DNA from: Massilia niastensis DSM 21313
GTDB lineage: Bacteria > Pseudomonadota > Gammaproteobacteria > Burkholderiales > Burkholderiaceae_D
Assembly (NCBI RefSeq): GCF_000382345.1
Contig: NZ_KB908115.1
Span: forward strand, 1 to 60,948
DNA: 60,948 nt
Direction: 5' to 3'
The notes under the pieces were generated by a model that saw only the letters and a list, made by a program, of their open reading frames with translations, made no database searches and was not told the origin of the DNA. Below are positions 51,576 through 60,081 of the stretch, in pieces. Position 1 is the stretch's first letter, and each line of letters opens with the position of its first letter. The position numbers and the translations under genes were made by a program.

Positions 51576-52301
51576 ATGGAAACAGCGGACAAGCTGGTAC
51601 GCCTGCACGACCTGCAACAGTTCCTCGCCAGCGGCAGCCTGGAGGATAACCTCCAGCGCCAGAGCGAACAGGCGGCGCGGCTGGTCGGCGCCGAGTACTG
51701 CTCGATCATGCTGCTCAACAGCGGCACCGGCCAGGACTACCGGATGAGCATGTACGCCAGCCATGGCGACTTGCCGGACACGGCCCTGCACGCCTCGATC
51801 GGCAAGGGCGAGGGCATCTCGGGCCACGTCCTCGTCAGCGGCCAGGCGCTGTTCGTCGAAGACATCGGCAATTCGCAGTTCGCGCTGCTGGCGCGCCGGC
51901 CCGAGGCGGCCGGGCGCGCCCTGATGTCGGCCCCGGTGCGGATCGGCGAGAAGATCATCGGCGTGGTCAATGTCTCGGGCGCCCGCTTCGACCCCAACGA
52001 CCTGGCCCTGCTCGACATCATCGCTTCGCTGATCGGCAAGTCGATCCAGGTGGCCCAGCTGCAGCGCGTGCTCGACTCGCGTTTCGCCCAGCTGGCGCTG
52101 GCGCAGGAAGCCCAGCAGAAAGTGGGCGAGCAGGTCCGCACCGCCTACCAGAATCCCGAGGATGTGGCGCGCATCCTGGCGCGCGCCTTCTTCCGCGAGA
52201 TGACCAAGGCCGGTTTCGCCTCCGGCCAGATCGTCAGCGCCGCCACCGAACTCATCGAACAGCTGAACCACCAACTCCAGGCGAGCGGAAGACACGCCTG
52301 A
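51576..52301 (+). CDS. GAF-domain protein
   Basis: A 241-aa cytoplasmic protein. Residues about 25-160 form a GAF domain: LEDNLQRQSEQAARLVGAEYCSIMLLN, GKGEGISGHVLVSGQALFVEDI, SAPVRIGEKIIGVVNVSG. A helical C-terminus has NPEDVARILARAFFREMTKAGF. It has no kinase, HD or DNA-binding output, so it would act through a partner. Its stop is two bases before the flavoprotein start, so the two are co-expressed. It may sense a small ligand or redox state. Specific ligand unknown. Confidence 0.85.
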   Translation: METADKLVRLHDLQQFLASGSLEDNLQRQSEQAARLVGAEYCSIMLLNSGTGQDYRMSMYASHGDLPDTALHASIGKGEGISGHVLVSGQALFVEDIGNSQFALLARRPEAAGRALMSAPVRIGEKIIGVVNVSGARFDPNDLALLDIIASLIGKSIQVAQLQRVLDSRFAQLALAQEAQQKVGEQVRTAYQNPEDVARILARAFFREMTKAGFASGQIVSAATELIEQLNHQLQASGRHA

Positions 52302-52303
52302 CC

Positions 52304-53914
52304 ATGCAGATCGTCCATCTTCCGCTCGAGGCGGCCGTCGCCGAGTGGCGGGCCCTGCTCGGCCCGCAACAAGTTCTTTCCTCTGAACAAGCCAGCGCCG
52401 CCTACGGGCGCGACACCACCGGCATCGAGCGGGTCGTCCCGGCCGCGCTGCGCATCCTCGACAGCGCCCTGCTGCCGGAGGTGATGCGCATCGCCCAGCG
52501 CCACCGGACGCCGGTGCATCCGATCAGCACCGGCCGCAACTGGGGCTACGGCAGCGCGCTGGCGGTATCCGAACACTGCGTGATCCTCGACCTTTCCGGC
52601 CTGGCGCAGATCCTCCATTTCGATCCCGAGATGGGGGTGGTGACCCTGGAGCCGGGGGTGACCCAGGGCATGCTGGCCGAGTTCCTGGACCGTCACGATT
52701 ATCCCTTCATGGTGCCGACCACCGGCGCCGGCCCGGAGTGCAGCCTGCTGGGCAATGCGCTCGAGCGCGGCTATGGGGTGACGCCCCATACCGACCACTT
52801 CGCCGCCGTGACCGACCTCGAGGCGGTGCTGGCCGACGGCAGCCGCTACCGCACCGCGATGCGCGAGGCCGGCGGCGAAGAGCTGGCGCGCCTGTTCAAG
52901 TGGGGCATCGGCGCCTACTCGGCCGGGCTGTTCACCCAGAGCGGCCTGGGCATCGTCACGCGCATGAGCATCCTGCTGGCGCGGCGTCCGGAAGCGGTCA
53001 AGGTCTGCCTGTTCAGCCTGAAGGATGATGCGCTGCTCGAACCGGCGATCGAGCGCATCCGCGCCATCCTGGGCAGGCTGCCCGGCACGGTGGCCGGCCT
53101 GAACCTGATGAACCGGCACCGGGTGCTGGCGATGTCGGCGCCATATCCGGCCGACCGCCTGGGACCCGACGGCCTGATGCCGCCCGCGCTGGTGGAAGAG
53201 CTGGGCCGCCAGTACCAGATCTTTCCCTGGACCGGCTTCGGCACCCTGTACGGAACGCGGCGCATGGTGGCCGCGGCGCAGAAGGAAATCCGGGCCGCCC
53301 TGAAGGGCGTCGCCAGCCGCCTGGTGTTCCTGAGCCAGGACAATGCGAATACCCTGTTGCGCCTGGCCCGCTGGCTGCCGGGCGCGGCCGGGCAGCGCCT
53401 GGCCAGCACGGCGGGCACCCTGGCGCGTTCGCTGGAACTGGTGGAGGGCCGGCCGAACGAGACGGCGCTGCCGCTGGCCTACTGGCGCAACCCGGCCGGC
53501 AGCAGCGGGGCGCCGCGCAACCCGGCCCGCGACGGCTGCGGCCTGATCTGGTACGCGCCGCTGGTGCCGATGCGCGCCAAGGGCGCGCGCGCCTATGTCG
53601 ACATGGTCGGCGCGGTCACGCGCGCGCACGGCATGGAGCCGCTGCTGACCTTCACTTCCCTGAGTGACAAACTGTTCGACAGTACCGTCCCGCTGCTGTT
53701 CGACCGCGATTCGCCCGCCGCGGTCGAGGCGGCGCATGCCTGCTACCGCGAACTGATCGTGCGCGGCCGCGAGCAGGGCTGGTTCCCGTACCGGGTGGCG
53801 ATCGGCGCCATGGCCGGGCTGGCGGAGCTGACGCCGGACTCCCGGCAACTGCACGAACGCCTGCGGCGCGAACTCGATCCGCACGACCTGCTGGCGCCCG
53901 GCCGGTATCGCTAG
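52304..53914 (+). CDS. FAD-linked oxidase of the vanillyl-alcohol oxidase type
   Basis: A 536-aa flavoprotein. The FAD-binding domain (about 55-225) has PVHPISTGRNWGYGSA (pyrophosphate loop), CVILDLSGLAQILHFDPEMGVVTLEPGVTQG, TGAGPECSLLGNALERGYGVTPHTDHF. The cap domain (about 230-520) contains GLIWYAPLVPMRAKGARAYVDM, which matches the p-cresol methylhydroxylase/VAO family. No signal peptide is visible. Such enzymes oxidise phenolic or sugar-like substrates. Following a GAF gene inside a polysaccharide locus is unusual. Whether the flavin is covalently bound cannot be judged. It is followed by a GC hairpin. Confidence 0.86.
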   Translation: MQIVHLPLEAAVAEWRALLGPQQVLSSEQASAAYGRDTTGIERVVPAALRILDSALLPEVMRIAQRHRTPVHPISTGRNWGYGSALAVSEHCVILDLSGLAQILHFDPEMGVVTLEPGVTQGMLAEFLDRHDYPFMVPTTGAGPECSLLGNALERGYGVTPHTDHFAAVTDLEAVLADGSRYRTAMREAGGEELARLFKWGIGAYSAGLFTQSGLGIVTRMSILLARRPEAVKVCLFSLKDDALLEPAIERIRAILGRLPGTVAGLNLMNRHRVLAMSAPYPADRLGPDGLMPPALVEELGRQYQIFPWTGFGTLYGTRRMVAAAQKEIRAALKGVASRLVFLSQDNANTLLRLARWLPGAAGQRLASTAGTLARSLELVEGRPNETALPLAYWRNPAGSSGAPRNPARDGCGLIWYAPLVPMRAKGARAYVDMVGAVTRAHGMEPLLTFTSLSDKLFDSTVPLLFDRDSPAAVEAAHACYRELIVRGREQGWFPYRVAIGAMAGLAELTPDSRQLHERLRRELDPHDLLAPGRYR

Positions 53915-54103
53915 ACCCCGCCGTCACCTCTCCCTCAAGCAGTTCCCGGCCGCCGCCCGCAGCGGCCGGCCGGCATGGCTGCCTCCATTTCCCGTATTTA
54001 CGTGCGATATCGATGGTTCAGGGGTGTCAATACGTGGTGATGCCGTCCACCGTTAACTGCTTGTCGGGAATTTTTACAATTGTCGAGCAAGCCCTTTTTA
54101 ATG

Positions 54104-54123
54104 TTGTAAGAGAAATCTTACAA
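54104..54123. promoter_or_regulatory. Inverted repeat, likely PrsR enhancer site
   Basis: TTGTAAGA-GAAA-TCTTACAA has perfect 8-base arms. Its centre is about 65 bases upstream of the sigma-54 -24 element and about 90 from the predicted start, a normal place for an NtrC-family activator. A related half, TTTACAATTGT, lies at 54073-54083. Binding by PrsR is inference. Confidence 0.6.
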
Positions 54124-54176
54124 TCTTATAAAAAAGTTCATTTTCTTCAATGACTTGCGGAATTCTTCCTAGCGCC

Positions 54177-54192
54177 TGGCACGGCAATTGCT
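54177..54192 (+). promoter_or_regulatory. Sigma-54 (-24/-12) promoter of the PEP-CTERM gene
   Basis: TGGCAC-GGCAA-TTGCT matches the consensus TGGCAC-N5-TTGCW at every fixed position, with GG and GC ten bases apart. The predicted start is near 54203, giving a leader of about 47 bases with a good TTGGAGAAAG ribosome site before the ATG at 54250. Confidence 0.9.
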
Positions 54193-54249
54193 AAATAGTT
54201 GTCGTCGGTGTCGCTAATCAATTAACAGAATTCACATCTTGGAGAAAGC

Positions 54250-55092
54250 ATGAAAAAGATTCTCGCTCTCGCATTTGGCGCTGCAATGAGCTTCGGCGCG
54301 TACGCTGCACCTGCAACTGAACTGCCGCCGGGCCCGATCTACCTGAAGTTCTCTGGTCAGGAGCAGATCGCCGTCAATGGCGCGAGCACCTGGAAAGATG
54401 GCAAGGAAATCAACTGGGGCGTGTTCACCATCTCGACCATGGAAAAAGGTTCGGTCAACACTCCGAACGACCAGATCGATCCGACCGGCGACATTTTCTT
54501 CGTGAACGGCCTGGGCGGCGGTCAGGTGACCGGCATGTTCTACGGCATCGAGCAGGGCCAGGCCTCGGCCACCAATCCGTTCCCGGCTGCCAAAGGCTAC
54601 ATGGACCTGTATTGGCGCGACCTGTCGAGCATGTCGAAGACCACGCTCGACGTCATCAACCCGGGCATTCGTTGCGGCTATGACTGCGCGAACGGCTTCA
54701 CCGAGGGCACCTTCCTGGCCCGCCTGTTCTTCGATACCGGCATGGACAACAGCAACAATATCAACACCATCGTCGGCAGCACCGTACCGAGCAGCAATGG
54801 CTTCTCGGGCCAGGCAGACTCCTACGCTTCGGTGGACACCAGCAAGGTCGGCCTGTGGACCGACCAGCTGAACTCGGACTACTTCGCGAACCGCCTGGGC
54901 CTGCGTGACCTGCGCTTCAAGAACAGCTACAACTACAACGCCAATTGGAACGGCGGCGAAAACATCCTGGGCGCACGCATCGACGATCCGGGCCAGGCAT
55001 ATGCCCTGCCGGAACCAGGCGCCCTGTCGCTGATGGGCCTGGCAATGGTCGGCATGGGCGTCTCCCTGCGCCGCCGCCAGAAGAAGAACTGA
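54250..55092 (+). CDS. PEP-CTERM sorting-domain protein
   Basis: A 280-aa secreted protein. The signal peptide KKILALAFGAAMSFGAYA is cut near APA. The body is rich in Asn, Gly, Ser and Thr, as expected for an extracellular matrix or adhesion-type protein, and has no enzyme motif. The C-terminus is a complete PEP-CTERM signal: the PEP motif at residues 254-256 (LPEPGALSL), a hydrophobic helix to about 273 and the basic tail RRRQKK. It is the only PEP-CTERM substrate in the window. The sigma-54 promoter and upstream inverted repeat make control by PrsK/PrsR very likely. Two terminators follow. Confidence 0.96.
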   Translation: MKKILALAFGAAMSFGAYAAPATELPPGPIYLKFSGQEQIAVNGASTWKDGKEINWGVFTISTMEKGSVNTPNDQIDPTGDIFFVNGLGGGQVTGMFYGIEQGQASATNPFPAAKGYMDLYWRDLSSMSKTTLDVINPGIRCGYDCANGFTEGTFLARLFFDTGMDNSNNINTIVGSTVPSSNGFSGQADSYASVDTSKVGLWTDQLNSDYFANRLGLRDLRFKNSYNYNANWNGGENILGARIDDPGQAYALPEPGALSLMGLAMVGMGVSLRRRQKKN

Positions 55093-55113
55093 TCGTTCTC
55101 CTTCTTCACGGAC

Positions 55114-55160
55114 AAGGCCTCTTCGGAGGCCTTTTTTGCGCCTCCGAGGAGGCGCTTTTT
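55114..55160 (+). terminator. Tandem rho-independent terminators
   Basis: The first (55114-55137) has stem AAGGCCTC/GAGGCCTT with loop TTCG and T6. The second (55138-55160) has stem GCGCCTC/GAGGCGC with loop CGAG and T5. The double stop isolates the strongly regulated PEP-CTERM gene from the membrane-protein gene beyond. Confidence 0.93.
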
Positions 55161-55209
55161 ATTTTCGCAGCATTGACAAGCTTGACCCGGCCGATGTTTA
55201 CTTGAAGAT

Positions 55210-55893
55210 ATGAAAATTCCATTCCGTTTGTTATTACAAGTGCCACTGGTAATGGCGGTACTGGCCTTCGTACCCACCAACCCGGGCAAGCTGGCGGCCC
55301 TGGTGGCGGTCTGGGCGCTGACCTTCGGCTCCCTGGGCAGGGTGGAAGCCGTCTTCTTCGCCGTGGCATGCGTGTTCTTCACGGGCATGAACGCCGCGTC
55401 GCTGGCCCAGGGCATCTTCGCCTTCACCGAACCGGACGTGCTCAGGATGCCGGTATGGGAATTGTTCATGTGGGGCTTTTATCTGCTGCACACGCGCCGC
55501 GTGCTGGGCGGGAAGGCGGCCCACGACCGCCGCGGCGCGGTCTGGGCCCTGGCGCTGGGCTATTCGGCGGCCTTCGCCACCATCCATGACGGCACCACCC
55601 TGCTGGCCGTGACGGGCACGCTGCTGGCCCTCGGGCTCATCCTGTTCCACGAGCGCGAAGACCTGGCCTATACCGGCTACATGGTCGTGCTGGGCGCCCT
55701 GATCGAATACTCGGGCGTGCTCAGCGGGAATTGGACGTATCCGGGCAATCCGCCAGGCGGGGTGCCGCTGTGGTTCGTGACCCTGTGGGGCGGGGTGGGC
55801 TTGTTCATGCGCCGGCTGGTGCTGCCGATCCTGGAGCGCTTCGAAGGGCGGCCGCCTGCCCGCGGCCTGCTGGCCGCGGCGCCGCAGGCCTGA
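55210..55893 (+). CDS. Polytopic membrane protein of unknown function
   Basis: A 227-aa protein with about seven hydrophobic helices, starting with LLLQVPLVMAVLAFVPTNPGKL. Between helices are VWELFMWGFYLLHTRRVLG and, near the end, SGNWTYPGNPPGGVPLWFVTLWGGVGLFMRRL. The last pattern (W.YP..P..GVPLWF..LWG) recalls DUF2878/carotenoid-biosynthesis-like membrane proteins, but I do not assign a function. No strong ribosome site precedes the ATG. It starts 50 bases after the double terminator and has a hairpin at its own stop codon. Confidence 0.75.
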   Translation: MKIPFRLLLQVPLVMAVLAFVPTNPGKLAALVAVWALTFGSLGRVEAVFFAVACVFFTGMNAASLAQGIFAFTEPDVLRMPVWELFMWGFYLLHTRRVLGGKAAHDRRGAVWALALGYSAAFATIHDGTTLLAVTGTLLALGLILFHEREDLAYTGYMVVLGALIEYSGVLSGNWTYPGNPPGGVPLWFVTLWGGVGLFMRRLVLPILERFEGRPPARGLLAAAPQA

Positions 55894-55908
55894 GGCGCAG
55901 GCCTGCGG
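55882..55908. terminator. Bidirectional terminator hairpin between convergent genes
   Basis: A perfect 10-bp stem CCGCAGGCCT/AGGCCTGCGG with loop GAGGCGC overlaps the stop of the membrane-protein gene and ends three bases before the convergent acyltransferase stop. There is no U tract. Confidence 0.6.
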
Positions 55909-55911
55909 GCG

Positions 55912-56670
55912 TCAGCCGAGCGACATCAGGCGTCGCGCGATGCCTTCTTCTTCTTTTTGAGAAAAGAAATACGGGAACAGCGAACGCTCGTTGCCCGGGT
56001 GGTTGCTGGTGCCGCCGAAACGCTCGATCTGTTCCTGCACGTGGTCCAGGCTGCTCCACAGCAGCCAGGCAGGCGCGTTCACGCGCGGGTTGGTGCGCAG
56101 TTCGCCCAGGCGGGTGAAGCCGAGCATGGTTTCATAGAAGCGGCGGTGGCGCGGATTGACCTCGATGAACACATCGGTGCAGTTGTGGATGCGGCGGCCG
56201 TAGATGAACAGGATGTGGAACAGCGAGGCCAGCGCCATCTTCGAGCGCACCTTGGGGTCGAAGGCCAGCTTGGTGATCTCGCAGACCTTGCCGCCATTGT
56301 TGCGGAAATGGTCGATGTGGTCCTTGAAGATCTCGTCGGCCAGCAAGCCGACGCCGGAATCGATGCCGAGCGTGACCGTGCCGACCACTTCACCGTGGTC
56401 GGAGGCAGACAGGGTAATGCGGTTGGGGTCGTCGTCGAGCCGGTGGGTTCCTGCATAGCCGCGCCACGCATACATTTTATTGATCAGCAGACTGGCTTTA
56501 CTGCGCCCATTATCCGTATCGGCGACCCGAATCCCGAAAGATTTTTCGTTGATGGCCACATCGGTGATCCTATCACAGGGGGAATTTTCGCCTTCCGGAG
56601 CTGAGCCGTATCGTGCATCCCCCGTTTCCGAGATCAAATCTTTTAATTCTGTTGAATTTAGCGTTGTCAT
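55912..56670 (-). CDS. PEP-CTERM/exosortase-associated N-acyltransferase (FeeM-like)
   Basis: A 252-aa GNAT-fold protein of the exosort_acyl (TIGR03694)/N-acyl amino acid synthase FeeM type. KASLLINKMYAWRGYAG (acceptor helix), ITLSASDHGEVVGTVTLGIDSGVGL (core strand), VCEITKLAFDP..RSKMALASLFHILFIYGRRI (acyl-donor site) and FIEVNPRHRRFYETMLGF are all present. FeeM joins a long acyl chain from acyl-ACP to an amino acid, and this family sits beside exosortase genes in many genomes. The ATG at 56670 follows AAAGAGA. Its product could be an N-acyl amino acid. The ACP at 17192 is one possible donor (inference). Confidence 0.87.
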   Translation of the reverse strand: MTTLNSTELKDLISETGDARYGSAPEGENSPCDRITDVAINEKSFGIRVADTDNGRSKASLLINKMYAWRGYAGTHRLDDDPNRITLSASDHGEVVGTVTLGIDSGVGLLADEIFKDHIDHFRNNGGKVCEITKLAFDPKVRSKMALASLFHILFIYGRRIHNCTDVFIEVNPRHRRFYETMLGFTRLGELRTNPRVNAPAWLLWSSLDHVQEQIERFGGTSNHPGNERSLFPYFFSQKEEEGIARRLMSLG

Positions 56671-56783
56671 ATTCTCTTTCCGCAAAGGGTAGGCGCGGTG
56701 CACCCGGGAAGGCGGCTCCTGTATGCTAGCACCGAAGACACAAAGATGCCATTAAGACATTGCAGAAATATAACATACGATGC

Positions 56784-56807
56784 TAAAACGCCACCTTTCG
56801 GTGGCGT
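56784..56807 (-). terminator. Rho-independent terminator of prsT
   Basis: An 8-bp stem ACGCCACC/GGTGGCGT (56788-56795, 56800-56807), with loop GAAA on the minus strand, runs into TTTT on that strand. It lies 12 bases past the prsT stop. Confidence 0.85.
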
Positions 56808-56819
56808 CGTTCTTGCTGC

Positions 56820-59594
56820 TTACAGGGTTTTCAACAGTTCCTTCGCCTGGTTGACGCCGGGGCCCACTCCCTTCGTCGCCAGCACCTCCAGTTCCTTCCT
56901 CGCGCCGGCCTTGTCGCCCGACTTGATCAGGGCCTGGGCCAGGTGCAGGCGCAGGTCGCCGCTGCCCGGCGCCAGGCTCAGTCCTTTCTGCAGCAGCGGC
57001 ACGGCGCGCTTGAGGTCGCCGTTCTCGACCAGGATCGCGCCCAGGGTATCCATCACCGCCGGATTGTCGCCGCTGAGACGGTAGGCGGCTTCGGCGGTTT
57101 CAAGCGCCTTCGGATTCTTCAGCTGCTGGTAGGCCCAGGCCAGGTTGTTCAGCGCGATGGGGTTGTTCGGCGTGCTCTTGAGGATCGTTTCGAACTGGGC
57201 CGCCGCCTGCTTCAGGTCGCCCTTGACCAGGCTGCGTTCGGCCAGATAGCTGGACACCAGCAGGTCGTCCGGCTGCTTCTTCATCCACTCGTTGAGGCGG
57301 GCGTCGGCCTGGGCTTCCTTGCCGCTGGCGGACAGCGAGCGGTGGATGCTCAGCAGCACTTTCGAGTTCGGCTGCAGTGCGAACGCCTTTTCATACAGTG
57401 GCAGCGCTTGCGCCTGCTTGTTGTCGCGCGCCAGCAGGTCGGCTTCCAGCACATAGCCGATCGGGGCATTCCGCGGCTGCTTCTGCAGGGCGCGTGCGCT
57501 TTCCAGCGCCAGCGCCGGCTTGTTGCTGCGCATCGCCAGTTCGACCTGGGCCAGGTGGGCCGGCAGGAAGTCCGGCTGCAGCGCCAGTGCGCGCTTGAGG
57601 TCGTCGGCAGCGGCGCCTTCGTTCTTCAGCGCCATATGGGCGTTGGCCAGGCGGTACTGGGCCATTGCCGACTTCGGCAGCACGTTGGTCAGCTTGCTGT
57701 AGGTGTCGAGCGCGCCGGCGCCGTCCTCGTTGGCCAGCTGGGCCTGGCCGAGCAGGTCGAGCAGGTCCGGATCGGTCGGGTGCTCGGTCACCGCCTTGCG
57801 CGCCAGGGTCAGGGCCTTCTGGTTGTCCTTGTGGGCCAGGTAGTGCGCGCCGAGCTTCAGGATCGGGCCGGGCGCGCTCGGGTTGTCGTTGCGGGCCTGC
57901 TCCAGCCACTTGGCGGCTTCTTCGGGCTTTTTCTCGAAGGTCGCGATGTCGGCCAGCGCGCCCATCGCGCCGATGTGCTTCGGATCGGCCTTGAGCAGGG
58001 TGGTGAAGCGCGCCTTGGCGGCCTCGACCTTTTTCTCGCGCATGTCGAGCTCGGCCAGGCTGGCGGCGGCCGGATAAAAGGTCGGCTGCAGCTTGAGCGC
58101 CTGCTCGAAGGCGGCGCGGCCGTTGGCGGCGTCGCCCTTGGCCAGGTACACGCCACCGATCATGGCCTGGACCTGGGGATTGGATGGCTGCTGCTGGGCC
58201 AGCTGCTGGGCCGAGGCGAGCGCGCGGTCATAGCGTTTCATGCCGAGTTCCGCCTGCACCAGGGCGATGCCGCCGTCGATCGACTTCGGATCCAGGCTGG
58301 CGCCCAGTTCCAGGTCGCTGATGGCCTTGGCCTGGTCGCCCTGGCCCATGCGCGACAGGCCGAGCGAGGTGCGGATCGCCGCGACCTTCGGCGCCAGCGC
58401 GCTGGCTTTCTCGAAATAGGAAGTGGCCTTGTCGAAGTCGCGCACCTGCATGTAGGACTGGCCGGCCAGCGCCAGCAGTTGCGGATCGTCGCCCGCATTC
58501 TTCAGGGCGGGCGCCAGGGCTTCCACCGCATCCTTCGGCTGGGAATTCTTGAGCAGGGCCTGGGCCAGCAGCTTGCGCGCGTACACGTTGTCCGGGAAGG
58601 TATCCAGGTATTTGCGCAGGTGTTGCTCGGCCTGCTGGGTGGAACCCAGGTTCAGCTCGACCGCGCCGGCCAGCAGGATGCTCGGCATGTGCTCCGGTGC
58701 GCTCTTCAGGACGCGCTGCAGCGAGTCGCGGGCCTGGCTGTGCTTGCCCTGGGTGTAGTCGAGCAGGGCCTGGGCATAGGTGGCCAGCAGGTTGCCCGGG
58801 GCGTTCTTGCGCGCCGCCTCGATGTCGGCGCGGGCGGCGTCGAACTTGCCCTGGCTGATCTCGATATAGGCTTTCTCGACATAGGCGCTGCGGTCGTGCG
58901 GACGCAGCTTGACCACCTTGTCGTAGGCGGCCAGCGCCTCGTCGGGCTTGCCGAGCGCGCGCAGGATGCCGCCCTGGAACAGCCAGGCGTCCGCATTGCC
59001 GGCGTCCTTGGACACCGCCTCGGCCGCATAGCGTTCGGCGCCGGCCTTGTCCTGGGTATACGCCGCATAGCGGGCCATGCCGATCAGGGCCGCGCCACTG
59101 GCCGCGTCGGCCTGCAGCGCCTGCTCATAGGCCGCCTTGGCGTCGTCGGCTTTCCGCAGGTCGAGCAAGGCGTCGCCGCGCAGCGCCAGCAGCGTTGCCG
59201 AACCCTTCGCCCCGTCGGCGCTGACGAGTTCCAGCACCTTCTCGGGCTGGCCTTGCGCCTGCAGGGCGCGCGCCAGCAGCGGCAGGGTGCGATCGCCCGG
59301 CACATTCAGGCTGATGGCCTTGCGCAATTCCTTCTCGGCGGAGGCGGGATCGCCGCTGTCCAGGTGCAGCGCTCCCAGCTGGAAGCGGGCTTCGCCATCT
59401 TCCGGGCTTTGCGCCACGGCGTTCTTCAGCTGGATCATCGCCGCCTTGCGGTCGCCTTTTTCCTGGTAGGCCTTCGCTTCGGCCAGCAGGGTCGCGGTCG
59501 ATTCGGTTTGTTTACAGCCGGCCAGGCCGGAACCCAGCAGGATGGCGCCGGAGACAAGTGCTGCGGTAAGGGTGAGCTTGTGGTGACGCGGCAT
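56820..59594 (-). CDS. prsT: PEP-CTERM system TPR-repeat lipoprotein PrsT
   Basis: A 924-aa lipoprotein with signal peptide and lipobox SGLAGC, then a solid array of tetratricopeptide repeats (about 20 or more 34-residue units, each with A....G....A...Y..AL..P patterns), ending with a short ELEVLATKGVGPGVNQAKELL. This is the PEP_TPR_lipo (TIGR02917) protein, about 900 aa in other systems. It is probably anchored in the outer membrane facing the periplasm, a scaffold for export or for PEP-CTERM proteins. I start at the ATG at 59594 before the signal peptide. Here it lies far from prsK/prsR but still inside the locus. Confidence 0.95.
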   Translation of the reverse strand: MPRHHKLTLTAALVSGAILLGSGLAGCKQTESTATLLAEAKAYQEKGDRKAAMIQLKNAVAQSPEDGEARFQLGALHLDSGDPASAEKELRKAISLNVPGDRTLPLLARALQAQGQPEKVLELVSADGAKGSATLLALRGDALLDLRKADDAKAAYEQALQADAASGAALIGMARYAAYTQDKAGAERYAAEAVSKDAGNADAWLFQGGILRALGKPDEALAAYDKVVKLRPHDRSAYVEKAYIEISQGKFDAARADIEAARKNAPGNLLATYAQALLDYTQGKHSQARDSLQRVLKSAPEHMPSILLAGAVELNLGSTQQAEQHLRKYLDTFPDNVYARKLLAQALLKNSQPKDAVEALAPALKNAGDDPQLLALAGQSYMQVRDFDKATSYFEKASALAPKVAAIRTSLGLSRMGQGDQAKAISDLELGASLDPKSIDGGIALVQAELGMKRYDRALASAQQLAQQQPSNPQVQAMIGGVYLAKGDAANGRAAFEQALKLQPTFYPAAASLAELDMREKKVEAAKARFTTLLKADPKHIGAMGALADIATFEKKPEEAAKWLEQARNDNPSAPGPILKLGAHYLAHKDNQKALTLARKAVTEHPTDPDLLDLLGQAQLANEDGAGALDTYSKLTNVLPKSAMAQYRLANAHMALKNEGAAADDLKRALALQPDFLPAHLAQVELAMRSNKPALALESARALQKQPRNAPIGYVLEADLLARDNKQAQALPLYEKAFALQPNSKVLLSIHRSLSASGKEAQADARLNEWMKKQPDDLLVSSYLAERSLVKGDLKQAAAQFETILKSTPNNPIALNNLAWAYQQLKNPKALETAEAAYRLSGDNPAVMDTLGAILVENGDLKRAVPLLQKGLSLAPGSGDLRLHLAQALIKSGDKAGARKELEVLATKGVGPGVNQAKELLKTL

Positions 59595-59772
59595 GGATTG
59601 TTCCTCTTTTCCTTTTCGGTGTGATCGCGTTGCTGGAGGGCCCGGAAGCCGGGCAACGAGTTTCCTCAACGACAATAATACCTTATGGGGTAGCGTAACA
59701 GTGACGCAATAAACATCCCTGTTGCAGGGAGGTCTTGCCAGTTGCTCAATAGCGCATGGCGCTAGCCGTTGC

Positions 59773-60081
59773 TCAAGCGTCGCCCTTGCGCAGGCGGCTC
59801 AGCAGGGCCTCGACGTTGTCGCTGACCGGCAGTCCATGGCGGCGCAGCAGCTGCACGTGCAGCACCAGGTTTTCCAGCACCAGCTTGGCGGACACGGCCA
59901 GCAGGGTCATCAGGCGGTCTTCGGTGCTGAAGTTCTCCATCGAGGCCGCCATCTCGCACAGGTGGGTGGCGACGAGCTCGCGCAGCTCGTCTTCGGGGAA
60001 GGGCAGGTCGGCGAAGTCGATCGGATCTTCCTGTTCGACTTCCTGCATCAGTGCGGCGAGTTGCTCGGGCTTGATCGGCAT
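59773..60081 (-). CDS. Small conserved-looking cytoplasmic protein, unknown function
   Basis: A 102-aa acidic helical protein starting MPIKPEQLAALMQEVEQEDPIDF and ending LLSRLRKGDA. A CGGAG ribosome site precedes the ATG. The middle VATHLCEMAASMENFSTEDRLMTLLAVSAKLVLENLVLH could form a helical bundle or coiled coil. I know no family name. It is transcribed towards prsT, 178 bases from the prsT start, and there is no terminator I can see between them. Confidence 0.75.
   Translation of the reverse strand: MPIKPEQLAALMQEVEQEDPIDFADLPFPEDELRELVATHLCEMAASMENFSTEDRLMTLLAVSAKLVLENLVLHVQLLRRHGLPVSDNVEALLSRLRKGDA

Larger units (their letters stand above)
53915..54249. other. Regulatory region upstream of the PEP-CTERM gene
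   Basis: There is no gene in these 335 bases. A GC hairpin (stem CCGGCCGC/GCGGCCGG, 53946-53969) near the left end may end the flavoprotein transcript. AT-rich sequence then carries an inverted repeat (54104-54123) and a perfect sigma-54 element (54177-54192). The leader ends with a TTGGAGAAAG ribosome site. Confidence 0.8.

Noticed and set aside
59595..59772. Sigma-54 promoter for prsT (CTGGCAAGACCTCCCTGCAAC on the minus strand)
   Set aside because: The GG and GC are 12 bases apart instead of 10, so it does not fit RpoN spacing.
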